A stretch of 64,000 nt of DNA. Source: Streptococcus sp. D7B5 (lineage in GTDB: Bacteria; Bacillota; Bacilli; Lactobacillales; Streptococcaceae). A program made the translations under genes and the position numbers. Under the pieces are notes generated by a model. The model was not told where the DNA came from. It searched no databases and was given only the letters and a program-made list of their open reading frames with translations. Location of the stretch: assembly GCF_029691405.1 (NCBI RefSeq), contig NZ_CP121467.1, positions 744,001-808,000 of the forward strand, in the 5' to 3' direction. Shown here in pieces: positions 54,027-63,794 of the stretch; position 1 is the stretch's first letter; each line of letters begins with the position of its first letter.

Positions 54027-55361
54027 TTATTGGACATTGCTTGTCAAGTTAGACAAGAGACGTTCAAATGAATATTCATAGGTTTGGATATCTCCAGCAC
54101 CCATAAAGACGTAAACAGCATTATCATGGTCTAGGAGTGGAGAAACATTTTCAACAGTGATAACCTGGTGTTTCTTGTTAATTTTATTGGCTAAGTCTTC
54201 TACTTTGACATCACCATGGTCCACCTCACGAGCTGATCCATAGATTTGCGCTAGGTAGACGGCGTCTGCTTGATTCAAAGCATGGGCAAATTCGTCCAAC
54301 AAGGCAATGGTTCTTGTAAAAGTATGTGGTTGGAAGATTGCCACGATTTCCTTGCTTGGGTATTTTTGACGAGCCGCATCCAAGGTCGCAATGATTTCTG
54401 TTGGATGGTGGGCAAAGTCATCAATAATCACTGTATCATTGACAATTTTCTCAGTGAAACGACGCTTAACACCTGCAAAGGTTTTCAAGTGTTCACGGAC
54501 CAAGTTCAAATCAAAACCAGCTGTGTAAAGAAGACCAATAACAGCTGTCGCATTCATAATATTGTGACGACCAAAGGTTGGAATGTGGAATTGACCCAAC
54601 TCTTGACCACGGAAATGAACGGTGAATGTTGAACCAGTCGTAGAACGAAGAAGATCGCTAGCTACAAAGTCATTGCCCTCAGCTTCAAAACCATAGTAAT
54701 AGATTGGCGCATTGGCTGTGATTTTACGCAACTCAGCATCCTCACCGTATACAAACAAACCTTTAGTAATTTGTTTGGCATAGTCGTTAAAGGCATTGAA
54801 AACATCCTCTAGACTTGTAAAGTAGTCTGGATGGTCAAAGTCAATGTTGGTGATGATAGAGTATTCTGGGTGGTAAGGCATGAAGTGACGCTCATATTCG
54901 TCTGATTCAAAGACAAAATATTTGGCATTTGCTGAGCCGCGACCTGTCCCGTCACCAATCAAGAAGCTGGTATCTGTGATGTGAGACAAGACGTGTGACA
55001 ACATACCTGTTGTTGAAGTTTTTCCATGAGCTCCTGCCACTCCCATGCTGACAAAGTCGCGCATAAAGCTACCTAGGAATTCATGGTAACGTTTGTAGCT
55101 GATACCATTTTGATCCGCATAGGCGATTTCAACATTGTTATCTGGACGGAAGGCATTCCCCGCGATAATCTCCACATCACCTTGTAAGTTCTTTTCATCA
55201 AAAGGAAGAATCGCAATCCCTGCCTGCTCTAGTCCACGTTGAGTAAAGTAATATTTTTCAACATCTGAACCTTGAACCTTGTGTCCCATTTGGTGCAACA
55301 TCAAGGCTAGGGCACTCATCCCTGATCCCTTGATTCCAATAAAATGATATGTTTTTGACAT
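54027..55361 (-). CDS. murC: UDP-N-acetylmuramate--L-alanine ligase
   Basis: MurC adds the first stem amino acid, L-alanine, to UDP-MurNAc in peptidoglycan synthesis. The 444-residue protein has the N-terminal UDP-binding [14 protein letters not shown], the ATP loop [13 protein letters not shown] (108-120), the conserved FDHPDYF region and the C-terminal domain with FQPHTFTRT. It is 11 bases behind the 203-residue gene. Confidence 0.96.
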   Translation of the reverse strand: MSKTYHFIGIKGSGMSALALMLHQMGHKVQGSDVEKYYFTQRGLEQAGIAILPFDEKNLQGDVEIIAGNAFRPDNNVEIAYADQNGISYKRYHEFLGSFMRDFVSMGVAGAHGKTSTTGMLSHVLSHITDTSFLIGDGTGRGSANAKYFVFESDEYERHFMPYHPEYSIITNIDFDHPDYFTSLEDVFNAFNDYAKQITKGLFVYGEDAELRKITANAPIYYYGFEAEGNDFVASDLLRSTTGSTFTVHFRGQELGQFHIPTFGRHNIMNATAVIGLLYTAGFDLNLVREHLKTFAGVKRRFTEKIVNDTVIIDDFAHHPTEIIATLDAARQKYPSKEIVAIFQPHTFTRTIALLDEFAHALNQADAVYLAQIYGSAREVDHGDVKVEDLANKINKKHQVITVENVSPLLDHDNAVYVFMGAGDIQTYEYSFERLLSNLTSNVQ

Positions 55362-55372
55362 GCTTTTCTCCC

Positions 55373-55984
55373 CTACTCAGTAATTCTTGTCAGATTCAAC
55401 TCTTGGGCAACCTGACGTTCCTGTTCTGTTTGCTTATTCTTTTTATTATAAATCTGGCTCTTCTTCAGAAAATCATAGTTGTTCTTTTTAGCTTTTCCAG
55501 CTTGATTTTCTAGACTCGGAGTCGCTACTTGTCCAACTTCTTCAGCTAAAATATAGTGGGACTGGCTCAAGTTTTTACTAAATTTGGCAAACTCACCAGG
55601 ATTTTCCTTTTGAAATGGCGCTGTTGGTTGGTTTCCTTGACGAACAAGTGTTGAACCATTGTGTCGTCTAGTATGACTAACATCCTGAGTCAAATACTTG
55701 GCTGAACGTTTCTTCTTTAAGTCCGCACGCGCCTCTTCTCGAGCCAATTCAGCATACGTTTTTTCAACTTTTTTAGGTTCTGGACTTGGCTTTGACTCCT
55801 TATTAACCACTGGAGAAACTACGGTTTCTTCCTCATTGATAGGAGACCATTCCAAATAGTTCTTATCGCGGTAATCACCTTTGATATTGCTAATAAAGTC
55901 TGACTCATCGTACAAGTCCATGACTGGCATTTTGGTCAGCATGATCTCGTCATCTGACACCAATGGAAATCGATCTTGTTTCAT
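55373..55984 (-). CDS. Conserved hypothetical protein between murC and the SNF2 gene, 203 aa
   Basis: I recognise this as a conserved streptococcal neighbour of murC but not its function. The protein is hydrophilic, mostly disordered in appearance and rich in K, E and Q. A short ordered N-terminus ([23 protein letters not shown]) is followed by a basic helix ([20 protein letters not shown]). It has no signal or membrane segment. A role as a regulator or scaffold near cell-wall synthesis is only suggested by position. Confidence 0.8.
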   Translation of the reverse strand: MKQDRFPLVSDDEIMLTKMPVMDLYDESDFISNIKGDYRDKNYLEWSPINEEETVVSPVVNKESKPSPEPKKVEKTYAELAREEARADLKKKRSAKYLTQDVSHTRRHNGSTLVRQGNQPTAPFQKENPGEFAKFSKNLSQSHYILAEEVGQVATPSLENQAGKAKKNNYDFLKKSQIYNKKNKQTEQERQVAQELNLTRITE

Positions 55985-56031
55985 TTTGTATTTCCTTTCA
56001 ACACTTCATTATAGCGTATTGTCTTGATTTT

Positions 56032-59000
56032 TCAAGTGCTGGCTTCAGAAATTCCCAAAATTTCACGAATTTCTGCCAGACTGAGACTCGCACGCGACTC
56101 CGTACCATCTAAAACCTGGGAAACCAAATGTTTCTTTTGTTCTTGAAGTTCTTGGATCTTTTCTTCAATGGTTCCCTTGGTAATCAAACGATAGACTTCG
56201 ACCATCTGCTCCTGCCCCATGCGGTGGGCTCGTCCGATAGCCTGGGCTTCGACAGCGGGATTCCACCAAAGGTCAACTAAAATAACCGTATCAGCTCCCG
56301 TTAGATTGAGACCAACACCACCCGCCTTAAGGGAGATGAGAAAGGCATCTCTTTCTCCTTGGTTAAAGGCCTTGGTCATCTCCTGTCTGTCATGAGCAGG
56401 AGTTGAACCTGTGATTTTGAAGGAGGTCAAGCCCAAGTCTGGGAGTTCTTGCTCGATTTTTTCCAACATTCCTTTGAACTGGGAGAAAATCAAGACCCGA
56501 TGCCCACCATCAGCCACTTGTAGCAATAAATCTCGGAGACTATCCAATTTACCACTAGCTCCCTGGTAATCGTCCATGAAGAGAGCTGGCGTATCGCAGA
56601 TCTGGCGCAATCGCATGAGGCCAGATAAGATTTCTACCCGACTTCTTTGGAATTCTTGATCTGTCACTTGCGCTAGGCGGTCTCGCATCTGTTGCAACTG
56701 GGCGAGATAGATGGCCTTCTGCTGATCTTCCAGTTCATTTTTATAGACGACTTCAATCAAATCAGGCAGTTCTGTAAGAACTTCTTCTTTCTTACGCCTC
56801 ATGACGAAGGGTTTGATAAACTGCGCGACTCGGTCAGCCGGTAATTTCATAAACTCCTTTTTACTTGGCAAGAGCCCCGGAAGCACAATTTGAAAGATGG
56901 ACCACAACTCTCCTAAATGGTTTTCGATAGGCGTACCTGACAAAGCAAAGACTGCCGGCACCACAAACTGGCGCAAACTCTGAGCAATCTTGGTCTGGGC
57001 ATTTTTCATGACCTGGGCTTCATCTAAGAAGAGAAAATCAAAAGCCATCTCTTGATAAAGCTCGCTGTCTTGACGAAAGGTTGCATAGCTAGTTACATAG
57101 ATTTGGTGATTTTCAGAAAGAATCGCTTCTCGATTCGCTTTCAAACCATGAACGACAGCCAAATCCAACTGTGCGGCAAATTTCCTGAATTCATCTGCCC
57201 AATTGTAGATCAAACCTGACGGCGCTAAAATTAAGACTCGACTATCTTCGGTCACCTGACTAGTCAAAAAAGCAATAGTTTGCAGTGTTTTTCCCAGTCC
57301 CATATCATCGGCTAGGATGCCACCAAAGCCATAGTGGTGAAGCATCTGGAGCCAACGGACTCCCTTTTCCTGATAGTCTCTCAAACTCGCCTGCACCCGT
57401 ATATCTCCCAAAGGAAAATCCTCTGGATGGGTCAAATCATGAGCTAAATGCTGAAATACTTCCGAGAAGGAGATCCGATCTCGACCTTCAAAAAGCTGAG
57501 AAAGGCTATAAGCCAGAGATTTTCGCGCTTTGAAAGAACCATCTTTTAGCTCAACCCCCAGTTCCTGCAAATTTTGACGAATCTGCTTGGTTTCCTCATC
57601 AAAAAAATATACTTGGTCAGAAGAACTGATATAGAAATCCTGATTGCTACTCAGTGCTTTGAGAGCTTGATCAATCTCTTCCTGGGCAATCCCTTGGAAA
57701 TCAAACTGAATCTCCAACAGTCCTCCCTTGGACTCAATCTGAACCTGAGGAGCTTGGACGCTGTAGAGCTGATTCATCTCATCAGACAAGAAAACCTGGC
57801 CCAATTTCTCAAAAGCTGGAATCGTATGGTGAAAGAAAGAATAAACTGCCTCTGGCTTCAAAGCCTGTCTCCAAGACTGAAAATCAGCCTCAAAACCAGC
57901 CCCTAAACAGACTTGAAATAGTTGGTTTTCCAAGACGGCATCGCTTGAAAATGGTAATTGTTCCAGCTGTTGGCGACTAGTCACCTTAACATCTCCATAG
58001 TCAAACTGGATATTCAAGCGGATGCGGCCGTCATCCTCCCTATCAAAGTAAAAGATTGGTGAAAAGGGTCTGATTTGCAAGCGCTCAGGAGCAGAAACTG
58101 TGCCCAGCTGTCCAAACAAAGGCAAACAGGTGGCTAGGCGATCACGATCACTGTTGTCAAACTGGAGGCATTTTCTCCCTCTCTCCTCCTGAGGAAGCTC
58201 CTTGATTTCCTTTAGGAGGCTGATTTGTTTAGGGTTTAAGAGATAAAGATTCCCCTTACGAAAGAGAACCACTCCCCCATAGAATATGTTGATTCGCTCA
58301 GTCTCAGAAATTTCCATCTCAAAATAATCGGGATACTCCTTCACGGAAAAAGAGAAAAGGTTTGCATCTGGATCTAAATCATGAAAGAGAAGATTTTCAT
58401 AACTAGTAATCTGGTGTTCGAAATGAAAATCCTCCAAGTTCATCAGCAACTCCACTCCCTGCTCAAAAAAGGGCAGAGGGAAAAAGAGGTGACGACCTTG
58501 ATTGGGGAAAAAGAGCTCTTGACTCAGTCCCTCCTCAATCAAGCCACATAAAAAAGTAAGAACTTCTTGACTAGCTGTATCAAAAGCATCCCAAGACAAG
58601 TCGTTTTCATAGTGTTTCCCAATCATATATGGCTTTCGATGGACTAAGACCTTCAAAAAGAGAGGAATATCACGGATGACATAATATTTTTGACTATCAA
58701 CTAAACCGATTCGGAGTGTCCAAAGGAGGCGATTGGTTCCAGCTTCTACCTGACCTTGAGCCGACAAAGTGTAGATTTTTTCTCGCTTCTGAGGTTGGAT
58801 CCGCTCCAAAAAACTACCGCCAAAACTAACCTTGGTTTCGACCTCTTCTTGCTCTTCATGTCCTTTTTCTAAGGCTTGTAAAATCACCTGGCCTTCTTCA
58901 TCATTTTTCAGATAATGCTCGAGCGCTGCGAGGTGAACACAGTAACCTCTTTTTTGGAAAAAATCGCAAGCACAAAAAACCAGATCATCCTCTAAACTGT

Positions 59001-59127
59001 AGCGCAAGTCTTCTCCCGCCACACGAGTATAGAGGCGATTCCCTTTTTCCTTGATAATCTCAATCTTGCCCGTTTCATAGAGTGTAACCCCCTCCATGCG
59101 CAACTTTCCAGGAATCAATTTAGCCAT
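56032..59127 (-). CDS. SNF2-family DNA/RNA-dependent ATPase with SWIM zinc finger
   Basis: The 1031-residue protein has an N-terminal SWIM-type zinc motif (FCACDFFQKRGYCVHLAALEH, about 49-69) and a long middle region. The SF2 motor is at about 580-1020: motif I DDMGLGKTLQTIAFL, DEAQ box FLFLDEAQ, motif III ALSGTPIENHLGELW and motif VI QAIGRAHRMGQ. This is the bacterial RapA/Snf2-like architecture. It probably remodels DNA-protein or RNA polymerase complexes, but the client is unknown. It stands 47 bases upstream of the 203-residue gene. Confidence 0.93.
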   Translation of the reverse strand: MAKLIPGKLRMEGVTLYETGKIEIIKEKGNRLYTRVAGEDLRYSLEDDLVFCACDFFQKRGYCVHLAALEHYLKNDEEGQVILQALEKGHEEQEEVETKVSFGGSFLERIQPQKREKIYTLSAQGQVEAGTNRLLWTLRIGLVDSQKYYVIRDIPLFLKVLVHRKPYMIGKHYENDLSWDAFDTASQEVLTFLCGLIEEGLSQELFFPNQGRHLFFPLPFFEQGVELLMNLEDFHFEHQITSYENLLFHDLDPDANLFSFSVKEYPDYFEMEISETERINIFYGGVVLFRKGNLYLLNPKQISLLKEIKELPQEERGRKCLQFDNSDRDRLATCLPLFGQLGTVSAPERLQIRPFSPIFYFDREDDGRIRLNIQFDYGDVKVTSRQQLEQLPFSSDAVLENQLFQVCLGAGFEADFQSWRQALKPEAVYSFFHHTIPAFEKLGQVFLSDEMNQLYSVQAPQVQIESKGGLLEIQFDFQGIAQEEIDQALKALSSNQDFYISSSDQVYFFDEETKQIRQNLQELGVELKDGSFKARKSLAYSLSQLFEGRDRISFSEVFQHLAHDLTHPEDFPLGDIRVQASLRDYQEKGVRWLQMLHHYGFGGILADDMGLGKTLQTIAFLTSQVTEDSRVLILAPSGLIYNWADEFRKFAAQLDLAVVHGLKANREAILSENHQIYVTSYATFRQDSELYQEMAFDFLFLDEAQVMKNAQTKIAQSLRQFVVPAVFALSGTPIENHLGELWSIFQIVLPGLLPSKKEFMKLPADRVAQFIKPFVMRRKKEEVLTELPDLIEVVYKNELEDQQKAIYLAQLQQMRDRLAQVTDQEFQRSRVEILSGLMRLRQICDTPALFMDDYQGASGKLDSLRDLLLQVADGGHRVLIFSQFKGMLEKIEQELPDLGLTSFKITGSTPAHDRQEMTKAFNQGERDAFLISLKAGGVGLNLTGADTVILVDLWWNPAVEAQAIGRAHRMGQEQMVEVYRLITKGTIEEKIQELQEQKKHLVSQVLDGTESRASLSLAEIREILGISEAST

Positions 59128-59183
59128 AGTTACCCCTTTATCTTATCTTTTCATTATACCACATTTTCCCCTACGAAAATAGC

Positions 59184-59214
59184 CTTCCAGGAAGACTTTT
59201 CTTCTAGAAGGCTG
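59184..59214 (-). terminator. Terminator after the malY-type gene
   Basis: AGCCTTCTAGAAG and CTTCCTGGAAGGCT pair and run into ATTTT on the minus strand. Confidence 0.78.
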
Positions 59215-59219
59215 GATTT

Positions 59220-60386
59220 TTAAAGTGTAGCAAAAGTGGTCACGATGCGTTGGCAAACCTCTTCCAGTACTGACTTCGGCATGGCTACATTGAGGCGGGC
59301 ATGAAGAGTTCCCTCCTCCCCAAAGTCCAAACCTCGGTTCAAGATAACCTTGGCTTCATTCTTCAAAAGCTCTTGCAAGCGGTCATCCGTTAGATCATAG
59401 GCTGAAAAATCAAGCCAGATCAAGTAGGTACCTTGTGGTTTCATGACCTTAATCTTGGTTTCGTTGCCCAAAATATCCACTACATAGTTAATGTGGTCCT
59501 CGATAACTTCTTTTAGTTCTCCTAACCAGTCCTTACCATAACGGTAGGCGGCTTCTGTCGCCAAATAACCCAAGCCTGAGATTTCATGTTGGTTATTGGC
59601 CAACTGGCGTTTTTGGAAAGAAACACGAAGCTTTGGATTTTCAATAACTGCATAGGAATTCTTGGTCCCAGCAATATTAAAGGTCTTGGTAGCACTGCTC
59701 AAAACAAGAGCAAAGTTTTTAAAGTCTGGATTAACGGTATTAAAAGACTGGTGTTTGTGACCAAAGAGGGCCAAATCTTGGTGAATCTCATCTGAAACAA
59801 GCAAAACACCGTGTTTTTGGCAGAGATGTCCAATCTTTTCTAACACTTCCTTTTCCCAAACACGACCACCAGGATTGTGAGGATTGCAAAGAATATAGAG
59901 TTTGACATCCTCTTCCACCATTTCCTTCTCCAACTGGTCAAAGTCAATCTCAAACAGCCCATCCTTTTCCACCAAAGAATTGGTAATCAATCTGCGATTG
60001 TTCAGTTTGACACTGCGGGCAAAAGGAGGATAGACCGGTGTGTTAATCAGAACAGCCTCTCCCTCTTTTGTAAAGGCTTGAATGGCTGTTGAGATGGCCG
60101 GTACCACTCCCTCAATAAAGACGAGGGCATCCTTGTCAAAGTGATAGCCGTGTTGACTGGCTTCCCAGTCCTGAACCGACTCAATCAAATCATCACTAGC
60201 ATAAGTATAGCCATAGACCAACTGATCTGCGTAGGCTTGTACAGCTCGTCGAACCTCAGGCAAAACCACAAAGTCCATATCTGCTATCCAGGCTGGTAGA
60301 ACTTCGCGATCAGCTTCCGCTTCTTTCCATTTATAGGTATGGTGCCCAAAACGATTGGGCAGGCTTGTAAAATCATATTTTCCCAT
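59220..60386 (-). CDS. MalY/PatB-type cystathionine beta-lyase (PLP aminotransferase fold I)
   Basis: The 388-residue enzyme starts MGKYDFTSLPNRFGHHTYKW and has WIADMDF, NTPVYPPF, LCNPHNPGGRVW and the PLP-lysine segment SSATKTFNIAG (Lys234). This is the MalY/PatB group, which cleaves cystathionine and other C-S substrates to release homocysteine or H2S. It starts behind the metB-type gene with which it overlaps in transcript, its first codon being 7 bases before that gene's stop region. The longer start at 60425 is less likely. Confidence 0.9.
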   Translation of the reverse strand: MGKYDFTSLPNRFGHHTYKWKEAEADREVLPAWIADMDFVVLPEVRRAVQAYADQLVYGYTYASDDLIESVQDWEASQHGYHFDKDALVFIEGVVPAISTAIQAFTKEGEAVLINTPVYPPFARSVKLNNRRLITNSLVEKDGLFEIDFDQLEKEMVEEDVKLYILCNPHNPGGRVWEKEVLEKIGHLCQKHGVLLVSDEIHQDLALFGHKHQSFNTVNPDFKNFALVLSSATKTFNIAGTKNSYAVIENPKLRVSFQKRQLANNQHEISGLGYLATEAAYRYGKDWLGELKEVIEDHINYVVDILGNETKIKVMKPQGTYLIWLDFSAYDLTDDRLQELLKNEAKVILNRGLDFGEEGTLHARLNVAMPKSVLEEVCQRIVTTFATL

Positions 60387-60393
60387 ATCTATC

Positions 60394-61488
60394 TTATCCT
60401 TCCAAAGCTTGGTGCAAGTCCGCAATCAAATCTCTAGCATCCTCAATCCCAATAGACAAACGCAAGAGGTCATCTGTTAAGCCATAGGAATGGCGCACTT
60501 CTGCTGGAATATCCGCATGAGTCTGAGTTGTCGGATAGGTGATCAGACTCTCTACCCCACCCAAACTTTCTGCAAATGAGAAGACCTTCAAGCTATTTAA
60601 AATATGAGGAATACGTTTTTCATCCACTACTTTAAAGGAAATCATACCCCCACGTCCAGTATAGAGCACTTCCTTGACAGCAGGTGAATCCTTCAAAAAG
60701 GCAACCACTTCTTGGGCATTGGCTGTAGAACGCTCCATACGAAGAGGCAGGGTTTTGAGACCACGAATCAACTGATAACTATCAAATGGTGACAAGACCG
60801 CACCAGTCGTATTTAGATTGTAGAACAGTTGTTCATATAGTTCTAAACTATTAGTCACAACCACCCCAGCCAAGACATCGTTGTGCCCTGCTAAGTACTT
60901 GGTGGCTGAATGAAGAACGATATCCGCGCCGTCTTCAATCGGACGTTGGTAAATCGGACTGTAGAAGGTATTGTCCACCACTACCTTGGCACCCTTGGCA
61001 TGAGCTAGTTTGGCTAGTTTGGCAATATCAAATTCTAACATCAAGGGATTGGTTGGCGTTTCGATATAGAGAACATCCACATCTTTCTCTAACTCAGCAA
61101 TCAACTCTTCTTCTGTATTAGCATAGGTAAAATGGAAGCGGCCTTCTTGCTCCACTTGGTTGAACCAACGGAAAGAACCCCCATACAGATCGCGCACAGC
61201 CAAGACTTTACTCCCTACTGGAAAAACACTAAAGGCCAGTACAATCGCAGCCATACCTGAGCTCGTTGCTAGGGCATAGTCCGCTGATTCGATTGCAGCC
61301 AAAACCTCCTCCGCCTTACTGCGAGTTGGGTTTTTAGTACGGGTATAGTCAAAACCCGTAGACTGACCGAACTCTGGATGCTGATAAGTGGTTGAAAAAT
61401 GAAGCGGTGTTACCAAGGCACCTGTAGCCTCATCTGACTTGATCCCAGCCTGGGCCAAAATTGTGTTGATGTGTAGTTCTTTGCTCAT
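60394..61488 (-). CDS. Trans-sulfuration PLP enzyme (cystathionine gamma-synthase/beta-lyase, MetB/MetC type)
   Basis: The 364-residue Cys/Met-metabolism PLP enzyme has YTRTKNPTR, SSGMAAI, NPLMLEFDI, DNTFYSPIYQ and the PLP-lysine block LHSATKYLAGHNDV (Lys197). Synthase and lyase activities are hard to separate by sequence. The neighbouring MalY-type lyase favours a synthase here, so the pair would convert acyl-homoserine and cysteine to homocysteine. A perfect MET-box lies upstream, which supports a role in methionine supply. Confidence 0.9.
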   Translation of the reverse strand: MSKELHINTILAQAGIKSDEATGALVTPLHFSTTYQHPEFGQSTGFDYTRTKNPTRSKAEEVLAAIESADYALATSSGMAAIVLAFSVFPVGSKVLAVRDLYGGSFRWFNQVEQEGRFHFTYANTEEELIAELEKDVDVLYIETPTNPLMLEFDIAKLAKLAHAKGAKVVVDNTFYSPIYQRPIEDGADIVLHSATKYLAGHNDVLAGVVVTNSLELYEQLFYNLNTTGAVLSPFDSYQLIRGLKTLPLRMERSTANAQEVVAFLKDSPAVKEVLYTGRGGMISFKVVDEKRIPHILNSLKVFSFAESLGGVESLITYPTTQTHADIPAEVRHSYGLTDDLLRLSIGIEDARDLIADLHQALEG

Positions 61489-61564
61489 ACAATACCTCCA
61501 AATCTATAGTAACTATTGTACCACTTATTTTCACTAACTCATTTTCTTGTTTTCAAGAGCTAGT

Positions 61565-61581
61565 TATAGTTTCAAACTATA
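61565..61581. promoter_or_regulatory. MET-box (MtaR/MetR-type operator) before the metB-type gene
   Basis: TATAGTTTCAAACTATA is a perfect 17-base palindrome. It equals the MET-box described for LysR-type methionine regulators (MtaR) of streptococci. It lies about 77 bases upstream of the gene's ATG, with a TACAAT -10 candidate between, so activation under methionine limitation is expected. Confidence 0.88.
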
Positions 61582-61618
61582 TAAAAACGATAGTTCCTTG
61601 AGAAACTATCGTTTTTCC
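61582..61618 (-). terminator. Terminator after aliB
   Basis: AAAACGATAGTTTC and ACTATCGTTTTT (read with the reverse strand) form a strong stem with a short loop, ending in a T-run on the minus strand. It directly abuts the MET-box. Confidence 0.88.
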
Positions 61619-61633
61619 TGTTGAATAGACTGG

Positions 61634-63592
61634 TTATTTAACGTGTTTTGCCAGTTCTTCTTGGGCTTTTTTATTTGATTCTTCTTTTTCTTTCAGCCAT
61701 TTTTCTTTAGCTTTTTCATACTCATCAGCCGTTACAGTCTTATCTTGCAACTTGAGATACTTGTATGATTCGACACCCTTATTTCCAGCTTGTGAGAATG
61801 GTGATGAGAATGGAACTGTCTTTCTCAAGGTCGGTGTTCCACCCTGAGAAACGTTTGGAATTGCAAGGGCGCTATCAACGAGCCAAGCTTGAATTTCAGC
61901 ATATTTTTCATAACGTTTTGCTGGATCTTGCTCCTTGTTCGCTTCTTCTAACATTTGAGTGTAAGTATCCAGACCAACTGCCTTAGCCTTGTCATTGACC
62001 TCACCTGGTTCTAGACCAATGTTTTGCAACATACCACCGTTATTGACATTTAAGATATCAAGATAACTTGATGGATCCAAGTAGTCCGCACTCCAACCGC
62101 CATTATAGATATCAAAGTCTTTTTGAGCTGCAGTTTGAGCTAGATAGCTAGAGTTGTCAAAGTCATCTGTTGATAGCTGTTGGATATCGATAACCACATT
62201 CTCAGCTCCTAGAACAGATTCGATGGATTGTTTCAAAGAGCTTGCTTCAAGTACACCTTTTTTAGCTGATTGGTCGACTGATACGTCCAAGTGGATTGGG
62301 AATTGCACACCCTTAGCTTCCAATTCTTTCTTAGCTTCTGCAAATTTAGCTTTAGCCTTGTCAGGATTGTAGTATGGATCTTGCGCATCTGCAAAGTTGA
62401 TTCCTTGCCATTCTTGGCCATAGTTGACCATCTTTTCTGAAACAACATCGCCAAAGTCTTTTCCGTTGATACTTACAAATGTTGGAGGTACAACCAAGTT
62501 ACGAATAATCTTTGTTGCTCCGTCCTCCCCTTGAGATTGTGCTCCATAGGCTGTACGGTTATAAGCATAGTTGAAGGCTTGACGGAAGTTTTTATTCAGA
62601 ACTGCTTCTTGGGTTGATTTCTTTTCGATATCTGAGGATTTAGAAGTGAAGTTATAAGATTTTCTGTCCAAGTTGAAGTTCAAGTAATAAGAAGTTGCAT
62701 TTTGCATACTATAGATGATGTTATCCTTGTTCTTCTCTTTAATGCCTTCAAAGCTTGAGCTATTTGGATAGAGACGCGCGTAGCTATAGACTCCTTCTAC
62801 AAAGTTACGTGCTAGTGCATCTTGGTCACTACCATCATAATAGGCCAATTTCACATCATCCACAAAGACATTTTTTTCATCCCAGTAGTTGGGATTTTTC
62901 TTGAATTCGATAACAGATTTTGAAACAAACGATTTCATCAAGAAAGGTCCATTGTACAAAATACTAGAAGGGTCTACCTTACCAAAGTCATCCCCTTTTG
63001 ATTTTAAGAAATCTGCATTGACAGGGAAGAGAATGGTTGAAGTTGTTTTAGAATTCCAATAAGATTCTGGACGTGTCAAAGTGTACTGAACCGTTTGGTC
63101 GTCAATCGCCTTAACACCGACAGTTGAAAAGTCAGTTGTTTTCCCGTTGATATAGTCATCCAAACCTGCTACCGAGTCTTGAACCAGGTACAAGGCTTCG
63201 GATTTTTTATCAGCAGCATATTTCAAACCTGTCACAAAGTCTTGGGCCGTTACAGGGGCGTATTCTTCACCCTCATAAGTATACCATTTTGCATCCTTAC
63301 GCAATTTGTAAGTATAGGTCAAACCGTCCTGAGAAACAGTCCAATCCTCTGCCAACGATGGAACATAGTTACCGTATTGGTCATTTTCCATCAACCCATC
63401 CACCAAATTGGTCACGATGTCATTGGTTGTTGCACGGTTTTCTGCAAGATAGTTCAAACTAGATGGATCGCTCGAATAAACATAGTTATATGTTTTAGAA
63501 GCGCTACTTGAATTTCCACATGCGCTCAGTAGAATACCAGCGCTTAACACGACACTTGCAAGTGTCAGATACTTGGCCTTAGACTTTTTCAT
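61634..63592 (-). CDS. aliB: Oligopeptide-binding lipoprotein AliB
   Basis: This 652-residue extracellular substrate-binding lipoprotein has a signal with the lipobox LSAC (Cys25). It has the family-5 solute-binding fold (ATTNDIVTNLVDGLMENDQYG, DFVTGLKYAADKKSEALYLV, NYWDEKNVFVD). It belongs to the AmiA/AliA/AliB group, which feeds peptides to the AmiCDEF transporter, the same system that imports SHP pheromones. It is monocistronic with a consensus promoter. Confidence 0.93.
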   Translation of the reverse strand: MKKSKAKYLTLASVVLSAGILLSACGNSSSASKTYNYVYSSDPSSLNYLAENRATTNDIVTNLVDGLMENDQYGNYVPSLAEDWTVSQDGLTYTYKLRKDAKWYTYEGEEYAPVTAQDFVTGLKYAADKKSEALYLVQDSVAGLDDYINGKTTDFSTVGVKAIDDQTVQYTLTRPESYWNSKTTSTILFPVNADFLKSKGDDFGKVDPSSILYNGPFLMKSFVSKSVIEFKKNPNYWDEKNVFVDDVKLAYYDGSDQDALARNFVEGVYSYARLYPNSSSFEGIKEKNKDNIIYSMQNATSYYLNFNLDRKSYNFTSKSSDIEKKSTQEAVLNKNFRQAFNYAYNRTAYGAQSQGEDGATKIIRNLVVPPTFVSINGKDFGDVVSEKMVNYGQEWQGINFADAQDPYYNPDKAKAKFAEAKKELEAKGVQFPIHLDVSVDQSAKKGVLEASSLKQSIESVLGAENVVIDIQQLSTDDFDNSSYLAQTAAQKDFDIYNGGWSADYLDPSSYLDILNVNNGGMLQNIGLEPGEVNDKAKAVGLDTYTQMLEEANKEQDPAKRYEKYAEIQAWLVDSALAIPNVSQGGTPTLRKTVPFSSPFSQAGNKGVESYKYLKLQDKTVTADEYEKAKEKWLKEKEESNKKAQEELAKHVK

Positions 63593-63624
63593 TTCCAGAA
63601 CCTCCTGTTTAAAAGTTTTGTCTT

Positions 63625-63653
63625 ATTATACAGCTTTAGTTTTATTTAGTCAA
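63625..63653 (-). promoter_or_regulatory. aliB promoter
   Basis: TTGACT (63648-63653), a 17-base spacer and TATAAT (63625-63630) on the minus strand give a near-consensus sigma-A promoter about 30 bases before the ATG, followed by CAGGAGG. Confidence 0.9.
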
Positions 63654-63738
63654 GTAATTTCTAAAGAAAAACTTAAAAAAACATATTTTTTGCTCTTGAT
63701 TTTAGAAAAAGTTCTCTTTTTTTAAGAAAAATGTAGTA

Positions 63739-63766
63739 TAAAAACCTTTCTGTTAAAGAAAGGTTA
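63739..63766 (-). terminator. Terminator of the gene at the right edge
   Basis: AACCTTTCT and AGAAAGGTT pair around a TTAAC loop and run into TTTTA on the minus strand, about 30 bases behind the partial gene's stop. Confidence 0.85.
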
Positions 63767-63794
63767 AATTCATTACTTTTATTTATAAATCTTT

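Noticed and set aside
63600..63740. A CodY box in the aliB upstream region
   Set aside because: The best candidate (ACTTTTTCTAAAATC) has too many mismatches to the 15-base consensus to call.
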